From: Pseudomonas furukawaii | GTDB taxonomy: Bacteria > Pseudomonadota > Gammaproteobacteria > Pseudomonadales > Pseudomonadaceae | NCBI RefSeq assembly: GCF_002355475.1 | Contig: NZ_AP014862.1 | Span: 3,782,001 to 3,846,000, forward strand | Length of the DNA: 64,000 nt | Direction of reading: 5' to 3' | Part shown: piece by piece, positions 54,095 through 63,355 of the stretch | Layout: every line of letters begins with the position of its first letter | Numbering within the stretch: position 1 is the first letter of the stretch | Position numbers and translations under genes: made by a program | The notes under the pieces: model-generated | What the model was told of the DNA's origin: nothing | Seen by the model: only the letters and a program-made list of their open reading frames with translations | Database searches by the model: none

Positions 54095-55066
54095 TCATCC
54101 TTGTACATCCACTGCCCGGTCAGTGTAGTTCGTCAGTCGCTCAAGCTCCGCTTGAAGCGCCCGCCGCCCCTGCAGGCCGCCGGTGTGCAGCAGTACCAGG
54201 CGGCTGCCAGCGGCGATACGCCCGGCACGGACCTCGTCGCGCAGGGCCATCAGCGCCTTGGCGGTATACACCGGCTCCAGGGGCACTCCGCCTTCGCGTT
54301 CGGCCTGCAGCAGGAACCCCGCCAGTTCGGCGTCGATCCTGGCAAAACCGCCCCGGCAGGCATCCAGCAGCGAGTAACCGGCATCGGCCACCCCGGCCTC
54401 GGCCAGCAGGGCGCGCACCTGCTCCTGCACGCCATGGTCGCGGGGCACCGCCAAGGCGCCCAGCACCGGGTGCCGCCCGCCCTCTCCCAGCACCAGGCCG
54501 GCCAGGGTGGTGCCGGTGCCGGCGGCGACCCAGAGCCCGTGGTAATCGTCCCAGCCCAGGGCCGGCAACTGCTCCCGGACCCACCCCACCAATTGCCTGC
54601 AACCCTGGGCGCCGGGCAGTCCGCCGCCCCCTTCGGGTACCGGCTGGAAGCGGGGATAGCGGCGCTGCCAGGACACCCAGAAATCCGGCTCGTGTCGCCG
54701 ACGATAGCCCCCGTAGCCGAGCCACTGGAGCTCCATGCCCAGCGCTTGCAGGTCCCGCACCGTCGGCGTGTCCTGGGGATCGCCGCGCAGCAGGCCGAGA
54801 GTGGCGAAACCGAAGCGACGCCCGGCGGCGGCCAGCGCATGGAGGTGATTGGAATGGGCGCCCCCCAGGCTCATCACGCCCTCGGCGCCAGCCTCGGCGG
54901 CGCGAGACAGCCAGGGGGCCAGCTTGAACCATTTGTTGCCGGACACCAGCGGGTCCACGAGGTCCAGGCGCAGCACCGCCAGCGCCACGCCGGCCTCGTC
55001 GAGCCAGGACAGCCGAAGGGGTTCCAGGGGCGCTCGCGGCGCCCAGTCAGGCAGGGTCAGAGGCAA
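54095..55066 (-). CDS. PLP-dependent ACC deaminase / D-cysteine desulfhydrase-like enzyme
   Basis: 323 residues, fold-type II PLP enzyme. The PLP lysine lies in SGNKWFKL (about residue 43-49), the conserved Ser/Asn in GGAHSNH (about 70), the phosphate-binding GTGTTLAG (about 183) and the C-terminal HTGGLQG. Relatives are 1-aminocyclopropane-1-carboxylate deaminases and D-cysteine desulfhydrases; the sequence alone does not choose. Coupling to a rhodanese domain protein 7 bp downstream favours a sulfur-related substrate such as D-cysteine. The start appears to be TTG with GGAA six bases before it. Confidence 0.85.
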   Translation of the reverse strand: MPLTLPDWAPRAPLEPLRLSWLDEAGVALAVLRLDLVDPLVSGNKWFKLAPWLSRAAEAGAEGVMSLGGAHSNHLHALAAAGRRFGFATLGLLRGDPQDTPTVRDLQALGMELQWLGYGGYRRRHEPDFWVSWQRRYPRFQPVPEGGGGLPGAQGCRQLVGWVREQLPALGWDDYHGLWVAAGTGTTLAGLVLGEGGRHPVLGALAVPRDHGVQEQVRALLAEAGVADAGYSLLDACRGGFARIDAELAGFLLQAEREGGVPLEPVYTAKALMALRDEVRAGRIAAGSRLVLLHTGGLQGRRALQAELERLTNYTDRAVDVQG

Positions 55067-55131
55067 GGTCGGTTCCGTGGGCGTCCGTACGGGGGGCGCA
55101 AGAAGAGGTCATCGGGGGATGGCGGCGCGGC

Positions 55132-56502
55132 TCAGCCAGCGGTGCGCAAACGCCCTCCCGCGCGGTGACGGGGGCAGCAGTTGGATTCACCCACGACGAA
55201 GCGGCTCGGCGCGTCGACGCGATCGACCGGCATTCCGCAGCGATCGCCATTGGCCAGGCTGGCCTCGCAGCTGGGTTGCTGGTAATGGGCGAGCCACTGG
55301 CGGTACTGGCCCTCGGACACGAAGCACTTGGCCGCGGCGTAGGCCAGGGGGTTGTCCTGGTAGCGCGGCACGTCCGCCAGGGGAATGGTCAGGTGCCCGG
55401 CCCCCGGGTGATAGACGACGAAGACCACACCCAGGTCCGACAGCTGCTCGAGGACCCGCTGACCGCTCTGCCGCTCCAGGGCTTCGCACACCTCGCGCAG
55501 GCGATTGACCTCGTCCTGCAGCTGGGCGTCCAGTTGATCGCGGTAGGCCAGCTCCACGTCACGCACGGCGATCAGCTCGCGGTACTCGGCGATGGCCGCC
55601 TCGACCCGGGCCTGCAATTCCCCCTCGAACTGGGCCCGCAGGATGTCCGTCTCGGTGCGGCCGTGGCGCTCCAGGGCGCGCAGCTGCAGGTTCATTTCCT
55701 CGCGGCTGGCCTGGTAGCGCTCGGCTTCACCGGCCAGTTGCGCCTCCAGGGTGGCATTGATTTCCTGCTGCTCGCGCAGGGCATGCTGCAAGGCCCGGAT
55801 CTGCTGCTGCAGCTCCGCAGTGCTCTGGTCGGCGGCATGGCGCATGCGCGCCAGGGCTTCCTCGTTCTGCTGGCTCAGGGACGTGAGTCGCAGGCGCTGC
55901 TGGCGCACAAGTTGCGCGGTCTTCAGCCGGTGCTCCTTCTCCATCTTGTCCGCCAGTTGCTCGGCCATCTCCCGGGTGATCTCCGGGGGGGCGTACCAAC
56001 TGTCCTCCTGGGCGACCTGCAGGCGTTCGGCGTCCAGCGCCTGGGGCGCCTCTTCCTCCACCAGCACCCCCAGGTTGTTGGCCTTGATGGCATCGCGCAG
56101 CAGCACCAGGTCATTGCGTTCGGGGGTCAGGCTCGGGTCCCAGAGGTGCATCTGCTGCCAGGCCACCGGACACTGGCTGGCACAGGCCAGGCGAATGGGC
56201 CCGGCACCCAGGTCGGGCCCGCGGCCGGCCCGCTCGGCCAGCTGCCGCAGCGGCAGGTTCCAGCCGGTATCGGCGCGTCCTTCCTCGTCGAAATCGAGGT
56301 AGAAGAAGACCACGGAGCGCACCTGCAAGCGCAGGTTCACCAGCAGATAGGCCGAACGCATCTGGCGATCGGCGTACTCCGGCAGGCCCACGACGCCATC
56401 GAGCACGGCTTCGAACTCCGGATAGAGCATCTGCTTGCAGATGCCACGGTCGTTGAAGAACACGACGGCTTCCACCAGTTGTGGCTTCTTCAGCATGCTC
56501 AT
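55132..56502 (-). CDS. Coiled-coil protein with C-terminal Cys-rich module
   Basis: 456 residues. An N-terminal globular region (1-160; VEAVVFFNDRGICKQMLYPEFEAVLDGVVG) is followed by a long coiled coil (about 170-370, heptad-rich and Glu/Gln/Arg-rich). The C-terminal domain (375-456) contains CEASLANGDRCGMP and later NCCPRH, a probable zinc site. Proteins of this kind in Pseudomonas are often labelled chromosome-partitioning or DNA-repair ATPase, but no Walker motif is present here. Function unknown. It begins the PLP-rhodanese operon (65-bp gap) and corresponds, from memory, to PA3091 next to fadH. Confidence 0.8.
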   Translation of the reverse strand: MSMLKKPQLVEAVVFFNDRGICKQMLYPEFEAVLDGVVGLPEYADRQMRSAYLLVNLRLQVRSVVFFYLDFDEEGRADTGWNLPLRQLAERAGRGPDLGAGPIRLACASQCPVAWQQMHLWDPSLTPERNDLVLLRDAIKANNLGVLVEEEAPQALDAERLQVAQEDSWYAPPEITREMAEQLADKMEKEHRLKTAQLVRQQRLRLTSLSQQNEEALARMRHAADQSTAELQQQIRALQHALREQQEINATLEAQLAGEAERYQASREEMNLQLRALERHGRTETDILRAQFEGELQARVEAAIAEYRELIAVRDVELAYRDQLDAQLQDEVNRLREVCEALERQSGQRVLEQLSDLGVVFVVYHPGAGHLTIPLADVPRYQDNPLAYAAAKCFVSEGQYRQWLAHYQQPSCEASLANGDRCGMPVDRVDAPSRFVVGESNCCPRHRAGGRLRTAG

Positions 56503-56712
56503 CGCTCTACCTCTGGCTCTGCGCGGTCAATCACGGCGGGCGTTGTGGGGACTGGAGATCGTGCGGATTCGCTCCACACACACTGATCCGGACTTTAGAA
56601 AAGTCTAGGGGAAATCAGTTGCCGCGCAATGTGATTGGGTTGGCAGACGCCGGCCGCGACGGACCAGCGGACCAACGGCAAGGCGAAACTGTGACGGGGT
56701 TGGAGCGGCGGG

Positions 56713-56740
56713 GCGCCGCCCGGCGATATCCGGGCGGCGC
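56713..56740 (-). terminator. Hairpin after fadH
   Basis: GCGCCGCCCGG-CGATAT-CCGGGCGGCGC, an 11-bp GC-rich stem beginning 7 bp past the fadH stop. It has no T tract, so it is a probable but non-canonical terminator. The remaining 210 bp to the next gene must hold the promoter of the coiled-coil gene; none stood out. Confidence 0.55.
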
Positions 56741-56746
56741 GGAGGG

Positions 56747-58828
<2,082 letters not shown>

Positions 58829-58887
58829 TCAGGGGACCGGGGTCGGTTATGGGCCAGACGATAAAGAGCGGGCACCCACCGCTCAAT

Positions 58888-58922
58888 GATCGGAAGTGAC
58901 AAGTTACTGATCGAAAATGACA
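58888..58922. promoter_or_regulatory. Phased direct repeats, probable AraC-family operator
   Basis: GATCGGAAGTGACA (58888-58901) and GATCGAAAATGACA (58909-58922) are identical at 12 of 14 positions, start-to-start 21 bp. This is two helical turns, the usual layout for AraC/XylS regulators. The second copy ends 7 bp before a -35-like TTGGCA (58930-58935), which is 17 bp from TACCCT (58953-58958) and points toward the nitrilase-like gene. The fadH ATG lies 105 bp away on the other side. Confidence 0.6.
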
Positions 58923-58987
58923 GCCCCACTTGGCATCCGCCAGCACCTCCCCTACCCTGACGCTCATTACCGGACCACGGATTCGCC

Positions 58988-59911
58988 ATGCGCAAACTGC
59001 TCACGCCCCTGATCGCCACCTTGCTGGTGGGCTGCCTGACCGCCTACGGGGTCTGGACCGGCGAGCGCCCCCACATCCACTACCTCTCCGACCTGCGCGC
59101 GAGCCTGACCCAGGACAGCGGCAGCGCCGGCGAACAGGGCAACCTGCTGGCGATACGCCCCCTCCTCTACCCCAGCGACTACCGAGACCCGGAGTTGCTG
59201 CGCATGAAAATCGCCGCCGCCCTGGACCTGGCCAAGGCCAGGGGGCTGCTCAACGCACGCACGGTGGTCGCGCTTCCCGATCACATCGGCACCTGGCTGC
59301 TGCTCCAGGATGAAAAGCACAGCCTCTACCAGGCGCGCGCCTTCACCGAAGTGGATCGCCTGCTCACCCTCAGCCACCCGAGCCTGCTGGGTCGCCGCTT
59401 CCTCCAGGGACAGGACCTGGAAGAAGCCCTGCTGCGGGCCAAGGCCCGGCGCATGGCGCGGGACTACCAGAAACTCTTCGAGCGGCTGGCCGGCCAGTAC
59501 CGGGTGACGATCCTGGCCGGCTCGATCCTGCTGCCCTCACCCAGCTTCAGGGACGGCAAGCTCCGCGCCGGCCACGGCGACCTGGTCAACCTCTCCCTCG
59601 CCTTCGCCCCGGACGGTTCGGTGATCGGCGCACCCTTCAGCCAGCCCTGGCCGGAGGGCAGCCGCGAGGAGTCCCGCCAGGAGCTGGATACCCCGGCCGG
59701 CCGGGTTTCCATCCTGCGCAGCTGGAAAGCCGGCTACCCCCTGAACCAGGTAACCCTGAGCGGCGACAACGCCAGCGCCCAGGAAACGCTCTTTCTCCGG
59801 GGACGCCTCTGGCCCCTGTACAACGCCCCCGCCGCCGGCCTGACCCCACCGTTGCGTGCGGATGAGGCGCCCGGCAGTCACCTGCTGAACGCCTGGCTGG
59901 AGGCGCCATGA
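58988..59911 (+). CDS. Nitrilase-fold-like protein, probably non-catalytic
   Basis: 307 residues. An N-terminal membrane anchor or signal segment (LTPLIATLLVGCLTAYGVW) has a Cys that could be lipidated, though the lipobox is poor. The remainder is reminiscent of the carbon-nitrogen hydrolase fold (RTVVALPDHIGTW; YRVTILAGSILLPSP; NLSLAFAPDGSVIG). The catalytic Glu-Lys-Cys are not apparent: PE reads PD, the post-DGSVIG Lys is absent, and no Cys lies in the RVSILRSWKAGYP segment. It overlaps the AraC gene by four bases, so the two are co-regulated. The assignment is tentative; a family search would settle it. Confidence 0.6.
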   Translation: MRKLLTPLIATLLVGCLTAYGVWTGERPHIHYLSDLRASLTQDSGSAGEQGNLLAIRPLLYPSDYRDPELLRMKIAAALDLAKARGLLNARTVVALPDHIGTWLLLQDEKHSLYQARAFTEVDRLLTLSHPSLLGRRFLQGQDLEEALLRAKARRMARDYQKLFERLAGQYRVTILAGSILLPSPSFRDGKLRAGHGDLVNLSLAFAPDGSVIGAPFSQPWPEGSREESRQELDTPAGRVSILRSWKAGYPLNQVTLSGDNASAQETLFLRGRLWPLYNAPAAGLTPPLRADEAPGSHLLNAWLEAP

Positions 59912-60945
59912 AAAACCAGCGGGTCAAGCTCGGCGATCTCTCGGTGGGCTTCATCCACGGGCTGGCGGCGGCGCTGGAGGAACGCGGACATCCCGCCGAT
60001 GAGCTGCTGGAGCGTTTCGGCCTCGACGCCTCGCGACTGGCGGAGCCCCAGGGACGCCTGTCGATTCCCCGCTTCATGCGCCTCGGCCATGCCGCCATCC
60101 AGCTCTGTGGCGACCCCGCCCTGGGACTGTCGATGGGCCGCCTGAGCCGACTGGGCCACCTGGGCCTGGCAGGCGTCTGCGCCGCCCAGGCGCCGAACCT
60201 GCGGGAGGCCGCCCGCGTCCTGACCCGCTTCGAGCGGCTCTACGCCAGCAACTACCGTGGCCAGTCGAGCTTCCACGAAGACAGCAAGGGCGCCTGGCTG
60301 CGCTTCTACTCCATCAGCCCCTACAACGCCTACAACCGCTTCGTGGTGGACTCGGTGCTGGCGGGCTGGCGCACCTACCTCGGCCACCTGGCGGGGGGCG
60401 GCATGAGCGTGGACAAGGTGCAGATCGAGTTCGCCGCGCCGGACTATGCGGAACGCTATGCCGACTTCTTCGGCTGCCCGGTGGAATTCGAAGCCGACGC
60501 CAACCAGCTGCGCCTGTCCCTGGACAGCCTGGCGCTGCGCAATAGCGACCATTGCCCGAGCACCTGGCGACAACTGCTGGACCTCTGCGAACGGGAACTG
60601 CAACAGCTGACCCGTACCCGCAGCCTGCGGGAACGCATCACCCAGTTGCTGGGCCCGCTGCTCCACGGTCGCGAACCGGACCTCGAGGAAGTGGCGACCC
60701 GCCTGCAGATGCCCAGCTGGACGCTGCGGCGCAAGCTGGCGGAGGAAGGCACCCAGTTCCGCGCCATCCTCAACGACACCCGCCGCGACCTGGCCATGGC
60801 CTACATCCGCGACACCGAACTGGCCTTCGGCGAGATCGCCTACCTGCTGGGCTTCGCCTCGGCGGAAGCCTTCCAGCGGGCCTTCAAGCGCTGGAGCGGC
60901 AGCACCCCCGGAGAGTTCCGCCGCGCCCAGCGCCAGGCGGTCTGA
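59908..60945 (+). CDS. AraC-family transcriptional regulator
   Basis: 345 residues. An N-terminal ligand-sensing domain of the Arabinose_bd/OruR-like type (about 20-205; GLDASRL, ALGLSMGRLSRLGHLGLAG, AARVLTRFERLY) is followed by a C-terminal double HTH (about 240-342; EVATRLQMPSWTLRRKLAEEG, EIAYLLGFASAEAFQRAFKRW). Translationally coupled (ATGA) to the nitrilase-like gene. Relatives often control fatty-acid or amino-acid catabolism genes beside them; the neighbour is fadH. The phased direct repeats upstream are the likely binding site. GGAGG precedes the ATG. Confidence 0.92.
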   Translation: MKNQRVKLGDLSVGFIHGLAAALEERGHPADELLERFGLDASRLAEPQGRLSIPRFMRLGHAAIQLCGDPALGLSMGRLSRLGHLGLAGVCAAQAPNLREAARVLTRFERLYASNYRGQSSFHEDSKGAWLRFYSISPYNAYNRFVVDSVLAGWRTYLGHLAGGGMSVDKVQIEFAAPDYAERYADFFGCPVEFEADANQLRLSLDSLALRNSDHCPSTWRQLLDLCERELQQLTRTRSLRERITQLLGPLLHGREPDLEEVATRLQMPSWTLRRKLAEEGTQFRAILNDTRRDLAMAYIRDTELAFGEIAYLLGFASAEAFQRAFKRWSGSTPGEFRRAQRQAV

Positions 60946-61032
60946 TCACATCTCTGTGGCGTCGTCGGCAGGCTCGACAGGGTCCTGCTCGGTGGCGTGG
61001 AAATCGAGAATTTCTTCCTGGTAGTCGTCCAT
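60946..61032 (-). CDS. Small acidic ORF, 28 residues, unknown function
   Basis: The frame begins ATG GAC GAC TAC CAG GAA GAA, giving MDDYQEEILDF..., and ends ...DDATEM before TGA. A strong SD, GGAGGAATCAGCA before the ATG, is unlikely by chance at this spacing. Of 28 residues 11 are Asp/Glu and there is no Lys or Arg. The stop abuts the convergent AraC stop. It is upstream of the tRNA terminator on the same side, with its own leader. I do not recognise a family; no function is claimed. A ribosome-profiling peak or conservation in other Pseudomonas would confirm it. Confidence 0.65.
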   Translation of the reverse strand: MDDYQEEILDFHATEQDPVEPADDATEM

Positions 61033-61129
61033 TGCTGATTCCTCCTGGCGGGGACACCGATTGACGGAAACAAAGACCGTGCCAGAACGGTAGCGAAATC
61101 AGGTGACGGGGAAATTAACGCAGGCGTGG

Positions 61130-61166
61130 AAAAGAAAAAGCCCCCAGGTATCGCTACCTGAGGGCT
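61130..61166 (-). terminator. Terminator of the tRNA operon
   Basis: AGCCCCCAGGTA-TCGC-TACCTGAGGGCT (12-bp stem with one mismatch), followed on the minus strand by TTTTTCTTTT. It lies just past the 3' end of the last tRNA-Asp. Confidence 0.9.
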
Positions 61167-61174
61167 TCTCTGTA

Positions 61175-61251
61175 TGGCGCAGCGGACGGGACTCGAACCC
61201 GCGACCCCCGGCGTGACAGGCCGGTATTCTAACCGACTGAACTACCGCTGC
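61175..61251 (-). tRNA. tRNA-Asp (GTC), distal copy
   Basis: 77 nt including encoded CCA. Acceptor stem GCAGCGG/CCGCTGC, D-arm AGTTCAGTCGGTTAGAAT, anticodon loop CTGTCAC with anticodon GTC, TPsiC arm GGGTTCGAGTCCC. Cloverleaf complete. Identical in sequence to the copy at 61356-61432. Confidence 0.97.
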
Positions 61252-61355
61252 GTGTCGGCTTGGACTTGCGTCCGGTACAACGAACTGATGTCTGGCGCAG
61301 CAGCCTGATGGCTTCTGCCGCCTCATGCCGGAGCGAACCCCCGCATGGGAAATAA

Positions 61356-61432
61356 TGGCGCAGCGGACGGGACTCGAACCCGCGACCCCCGGCGTGACAG
61401 GCCGGTATTCTAACCGACTGAACTACCGCTGC
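61356..61432 (-). tRNA. tRNA-Asp (GTC), middle copy
   Basis: 77 nt including CCA, identical to the copy at 61175-61251, anticodon GTC. The short stretch 5' of each copy is also similar (GTCGGC...GGACTTGCGTCC versus GTCGGC...GGACTTTCGTCC on the plus strand), pointing to tandem duplication of tRNA plus flank. Confidence 0.97.
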
Positions 61433-61467
61433 GCGTCGGCCGGACTTTCGTCCGTATCTCGCAAGAT

Positions 61468-61543
61468 TGGTGGGTGGTGACGGGATCGAACCGCCGACCC
61501 TCTGCTTGTAAGGCAGATGCTCTCCCGGCTGAGCTAACCACCC
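61468..61543 (-). tRNA. tRNA-Val (TAC)
   Basis: 76 nt including CCA. Acceptor GGGTGGT/ACCACCC, D-arm TAGCTCAGCCGGGAGAGCA, anticodon loop CTTACAA (anticodon TAC), TPsiC arm GCGGTTCGATCCCGT. First gene of the Val-Asp-Asp operon. Confidence 0.97.
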
Positions 61544-61563
61544 ATCGGCCTTGCGAGGCGCGC

Positions 61564-61592
61564 AATTTACGCAGTGGCCTCCGCTAAGTCAA
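61564..61592 (-). promoter_or_regulatory. Sigma-70 promoter of the tRNA operon
   Basis: On the minus strand TTGACT, 17 bp, TAAATT, followed by GCGCGCC. The -35 and -10 hexamers each match at five of six, with ideal spacing. The GC-rich discriminator is the type seen at stable-RNA promoters under stringent control. Transcription would start just before tRNA-Val. Confidence 0.8.
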
Positions 61593-61691
61593 CACCCCGT
61601 ATGGAATTTTTCTTGGGCCCGGACCGACCCTTTCCTTCTCCAGTACGGGCCACGCCCCCATCCGGTGCGCACGCACCAATCACAGGCACAC

Positions 61692-62210
61692 TCAGCCGCC
61701 CACCTTGAGGGACAGGCGAGCCGTGACCCGGCCATCCTCGTTGCGGGTCAGGCCAGCCTCTTCGATCCTCACGCCCTGCCCCTCCAGTACGCCGAACCAG
61801 CGCAACAGGTTGGGAAAGGCGGTCGGCTGCAGGCTCACCTGGACGGCGCCCGGGCCGTCGCTGTCGATGCGTTCGACCGCCAGCCCCTGCTGCTGGGCCG
61901 TGGCGGTCACCAGGCCCTGCAGGCGCTCCGGCTCCACCTGCGCCTGGGGCCGGCCCTGGGTTGCACGGGCCTGCGGCGCGTGGAGTTGCAGATAGGCGTG
62001 CAGCCCGCGCTGGATCTCGAAGTACTCCCGCGCGGCGGCCAGCCTGCGCTCGGCGGGGAGCCAGAGCAGCAGGTAGAGCAGCACCAGGCCGAGGAACAGG
62101 AGCAGGCCGGAAAGCGCCAGCCGATCCCGCGCCGGCAAGGCGCGCCAGCGCTGGCCCAGTGAGGAGGTTTGCCATTGCGCCCGCAAAGGGGCTTTCAGGG
62201 TGTCGAGCAT
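61692..62210 (-). CDS. xcpZ: Type II secretion system protein M
   Basis: 172 residues from ATG 62210 (AGGAGGT five bases upstream, within the end of gspL). A bitopic inner-membrane protein: cytoplasmic N-terminus, one membrane helix (about 34-52; LSGLLLFLGLVLLYLLLWLP), and a periplasmic ferredoxin-like domain. GspM binds GspL and links the secretion ATPase to the pseudopilus. Last gene of the xcp/gsp operon on this strand, with stop 84 bp from the tRNA promoter on the left. The gspL stop precedes its start by 2 bp. Confidence 0.93.
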   Translation of the reverse strand: MLDTLKAPLRAQWQTSSLGQRWRALPARDRLALSGLLLFLGLVLLYLLLWLPAERRLAAAREYFEIQRGLHAYLQLHAPQARATQGRPQAQVEPERLQGLVTATAQQQGLAVERIDSDGPGAVQVSLQPTAFPNLLRWFGVLEGQGVRIEEAGLTRNEDGRVTARLSLKVGG

Positions 62211-62212
62211 GA

Positions 62213-63355
62213 TCAACCTCCTATCACCAGGCGCGCGCTGACGCCGCTTTCGTCGCGGCTGGCGGACCCCATCTGCACGGAAAGCCCGGTACCGATCAGT
62301 CGTTCCCGCAGGCGCTCCAGGGCATCGAAGCCCGGCGCCTGCACCTGCAGCGCCAGGTCACCGCGCACCTCGCTGAAGTCCAGTTGCTGCACCCGCACCT
62401 GGGCACCTTCCGCAATCAATGCCTGGGCGGCCTGCCCCAGCAGCGCCAGCAGCCGCCCCTGCCCCGCCCCGGCGCCTTCGGCCAGGTGCTGGTCGAACTG
62501 CGCCCGCAGGTTCACCAGGCGGCTGTCCTGGGGGAAGAGTTCGCGGTAGAGGGCTTCGTTGGCGTCGGCGTAGGTGTCGCCCTGGCGTTCGAGCTGCCAG
62601 GCCTGGACCAGGTTGAAGCCCCATTGCAGCACCAGCCAGAGCCCCACCAGCCCCAGCAGTGGCTTCCAGCGCGACCAGTCCTGCCGCGCTTCCACCAGGC
62701 TGAACTCGCCCTGGGCGAGGTCGGCGCCCGCCTGCGCGGCCAGCCAGCCATGGAGATCGCCTTCCGCGCTCCAGTTCTCCACCCCATCCAGGGTCTGTCG
62801 CTCGACCGGTGCATGGCCGTTGCGCGGCATCGGACAGGCATCCCGCAGGTGCGGCCAGTCCGCGTCCTCGAAGGCCAGGCGGGCACCGCCCTCGCCGCCC
62901 AGCAGCCAACGCTGATCGAGCCAGAGCAACTGCGTGCCCGTCTCCGGCAACAGATCGGCGTCGACCTGAATGACCGATGGCGCCGGCCCCAGCTGACGCG
63001 CCAGGTCGAGCCAGCCGGCGAGCCAGCTGCGGCGGACCGCGAAGACCCGGTGACGTCCGTCCGGCAGGGCGCCGCCCAGGCCGAGGTGGTAGCTTTCCAC
63101 CTCCTCCGCCAGCAGTTCCTCCACCGCAAAGGGCAAGGCCTGGCGCAGCCAGCGCCCCTTCTGGGTGGGCAGGCGAACCGCGCAGCAGGTCACCGCCTCC
63201 ACCGGCAGGATCAGCCGCCAGGGAGGCGTCACCTCATCCAGCGCCCGGGCGAAGGGCAATCGTCGCCCGCTGCCCGCCTGCCAGAGCATCACCTCCAGCT
63301 CGGCGTCCAGCTCGCCACCGGCGGATGCCGGCAGGAAGATGCAAGCCTGTGTCAT
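62213..63355 (-). CDS. xcpY: Type II secretion system protein L
   Basis: 380 residues. A cytoplasmic actin-like N-terminal domain (about 1-230; WLRQALPFAVEELLAEEVESYHLGLG) recruits the GspE ATPase in this family. One membrane helix lies at about 235-252 (PLLGLVGLWLVLQWGFNLV). A periplasmic ferredoxin-like domain (about 300-380; VRVQQLDFSEVRGDLALQVQ) pairs with GspM. Overlaps gspK by four bases. Confidence 0.94.
   Translation of the reverse strand: MTQACIFLPASAGGELDAELEVMLWQAGSGRRLPFARALDEVTPPWRLILPVEAVTCCAVRLPTQKGRWLRQALPFAVEELLAEEVESYHLGLGGALPDGRHRVFAVRRSWLAGWLDLARQLGPAPSVIQVDADLLPETGTQLLWLDQRWLLGGEGGARLAFEDADWPHLRDACPMPRNGHAPVERQTLDGVENWSAEGDLHGWLAAQAGADLAQGEFSLVEARQDWSRWKPLLGLVGLWLVLQWGFNLVQAWQLERQGDTYADANEALYRELFPQDSRLVNLRAQFDQHLAEGAGAGQGRLLALLGQAAQALIAEGAQVRVQQLDFSEVRGDLALQVQAPGFDALERLRERLIGTGLSVQMGSASRDESGVSARLVIGG

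Noticed and set aside
58931-58946. TGGCATCCGCCAGCA as a sigma-54 site
   Set aside because: Spacing between GG and GC is one base short, and the same bases form a better sigma-70 -35 element.
61175-61543. tRNA cluster as an integration site for a genomic island
   Set aside because: No integrase and no displaced tRNA 3' fragment were found within the window; flanking genes are conserved core genes.
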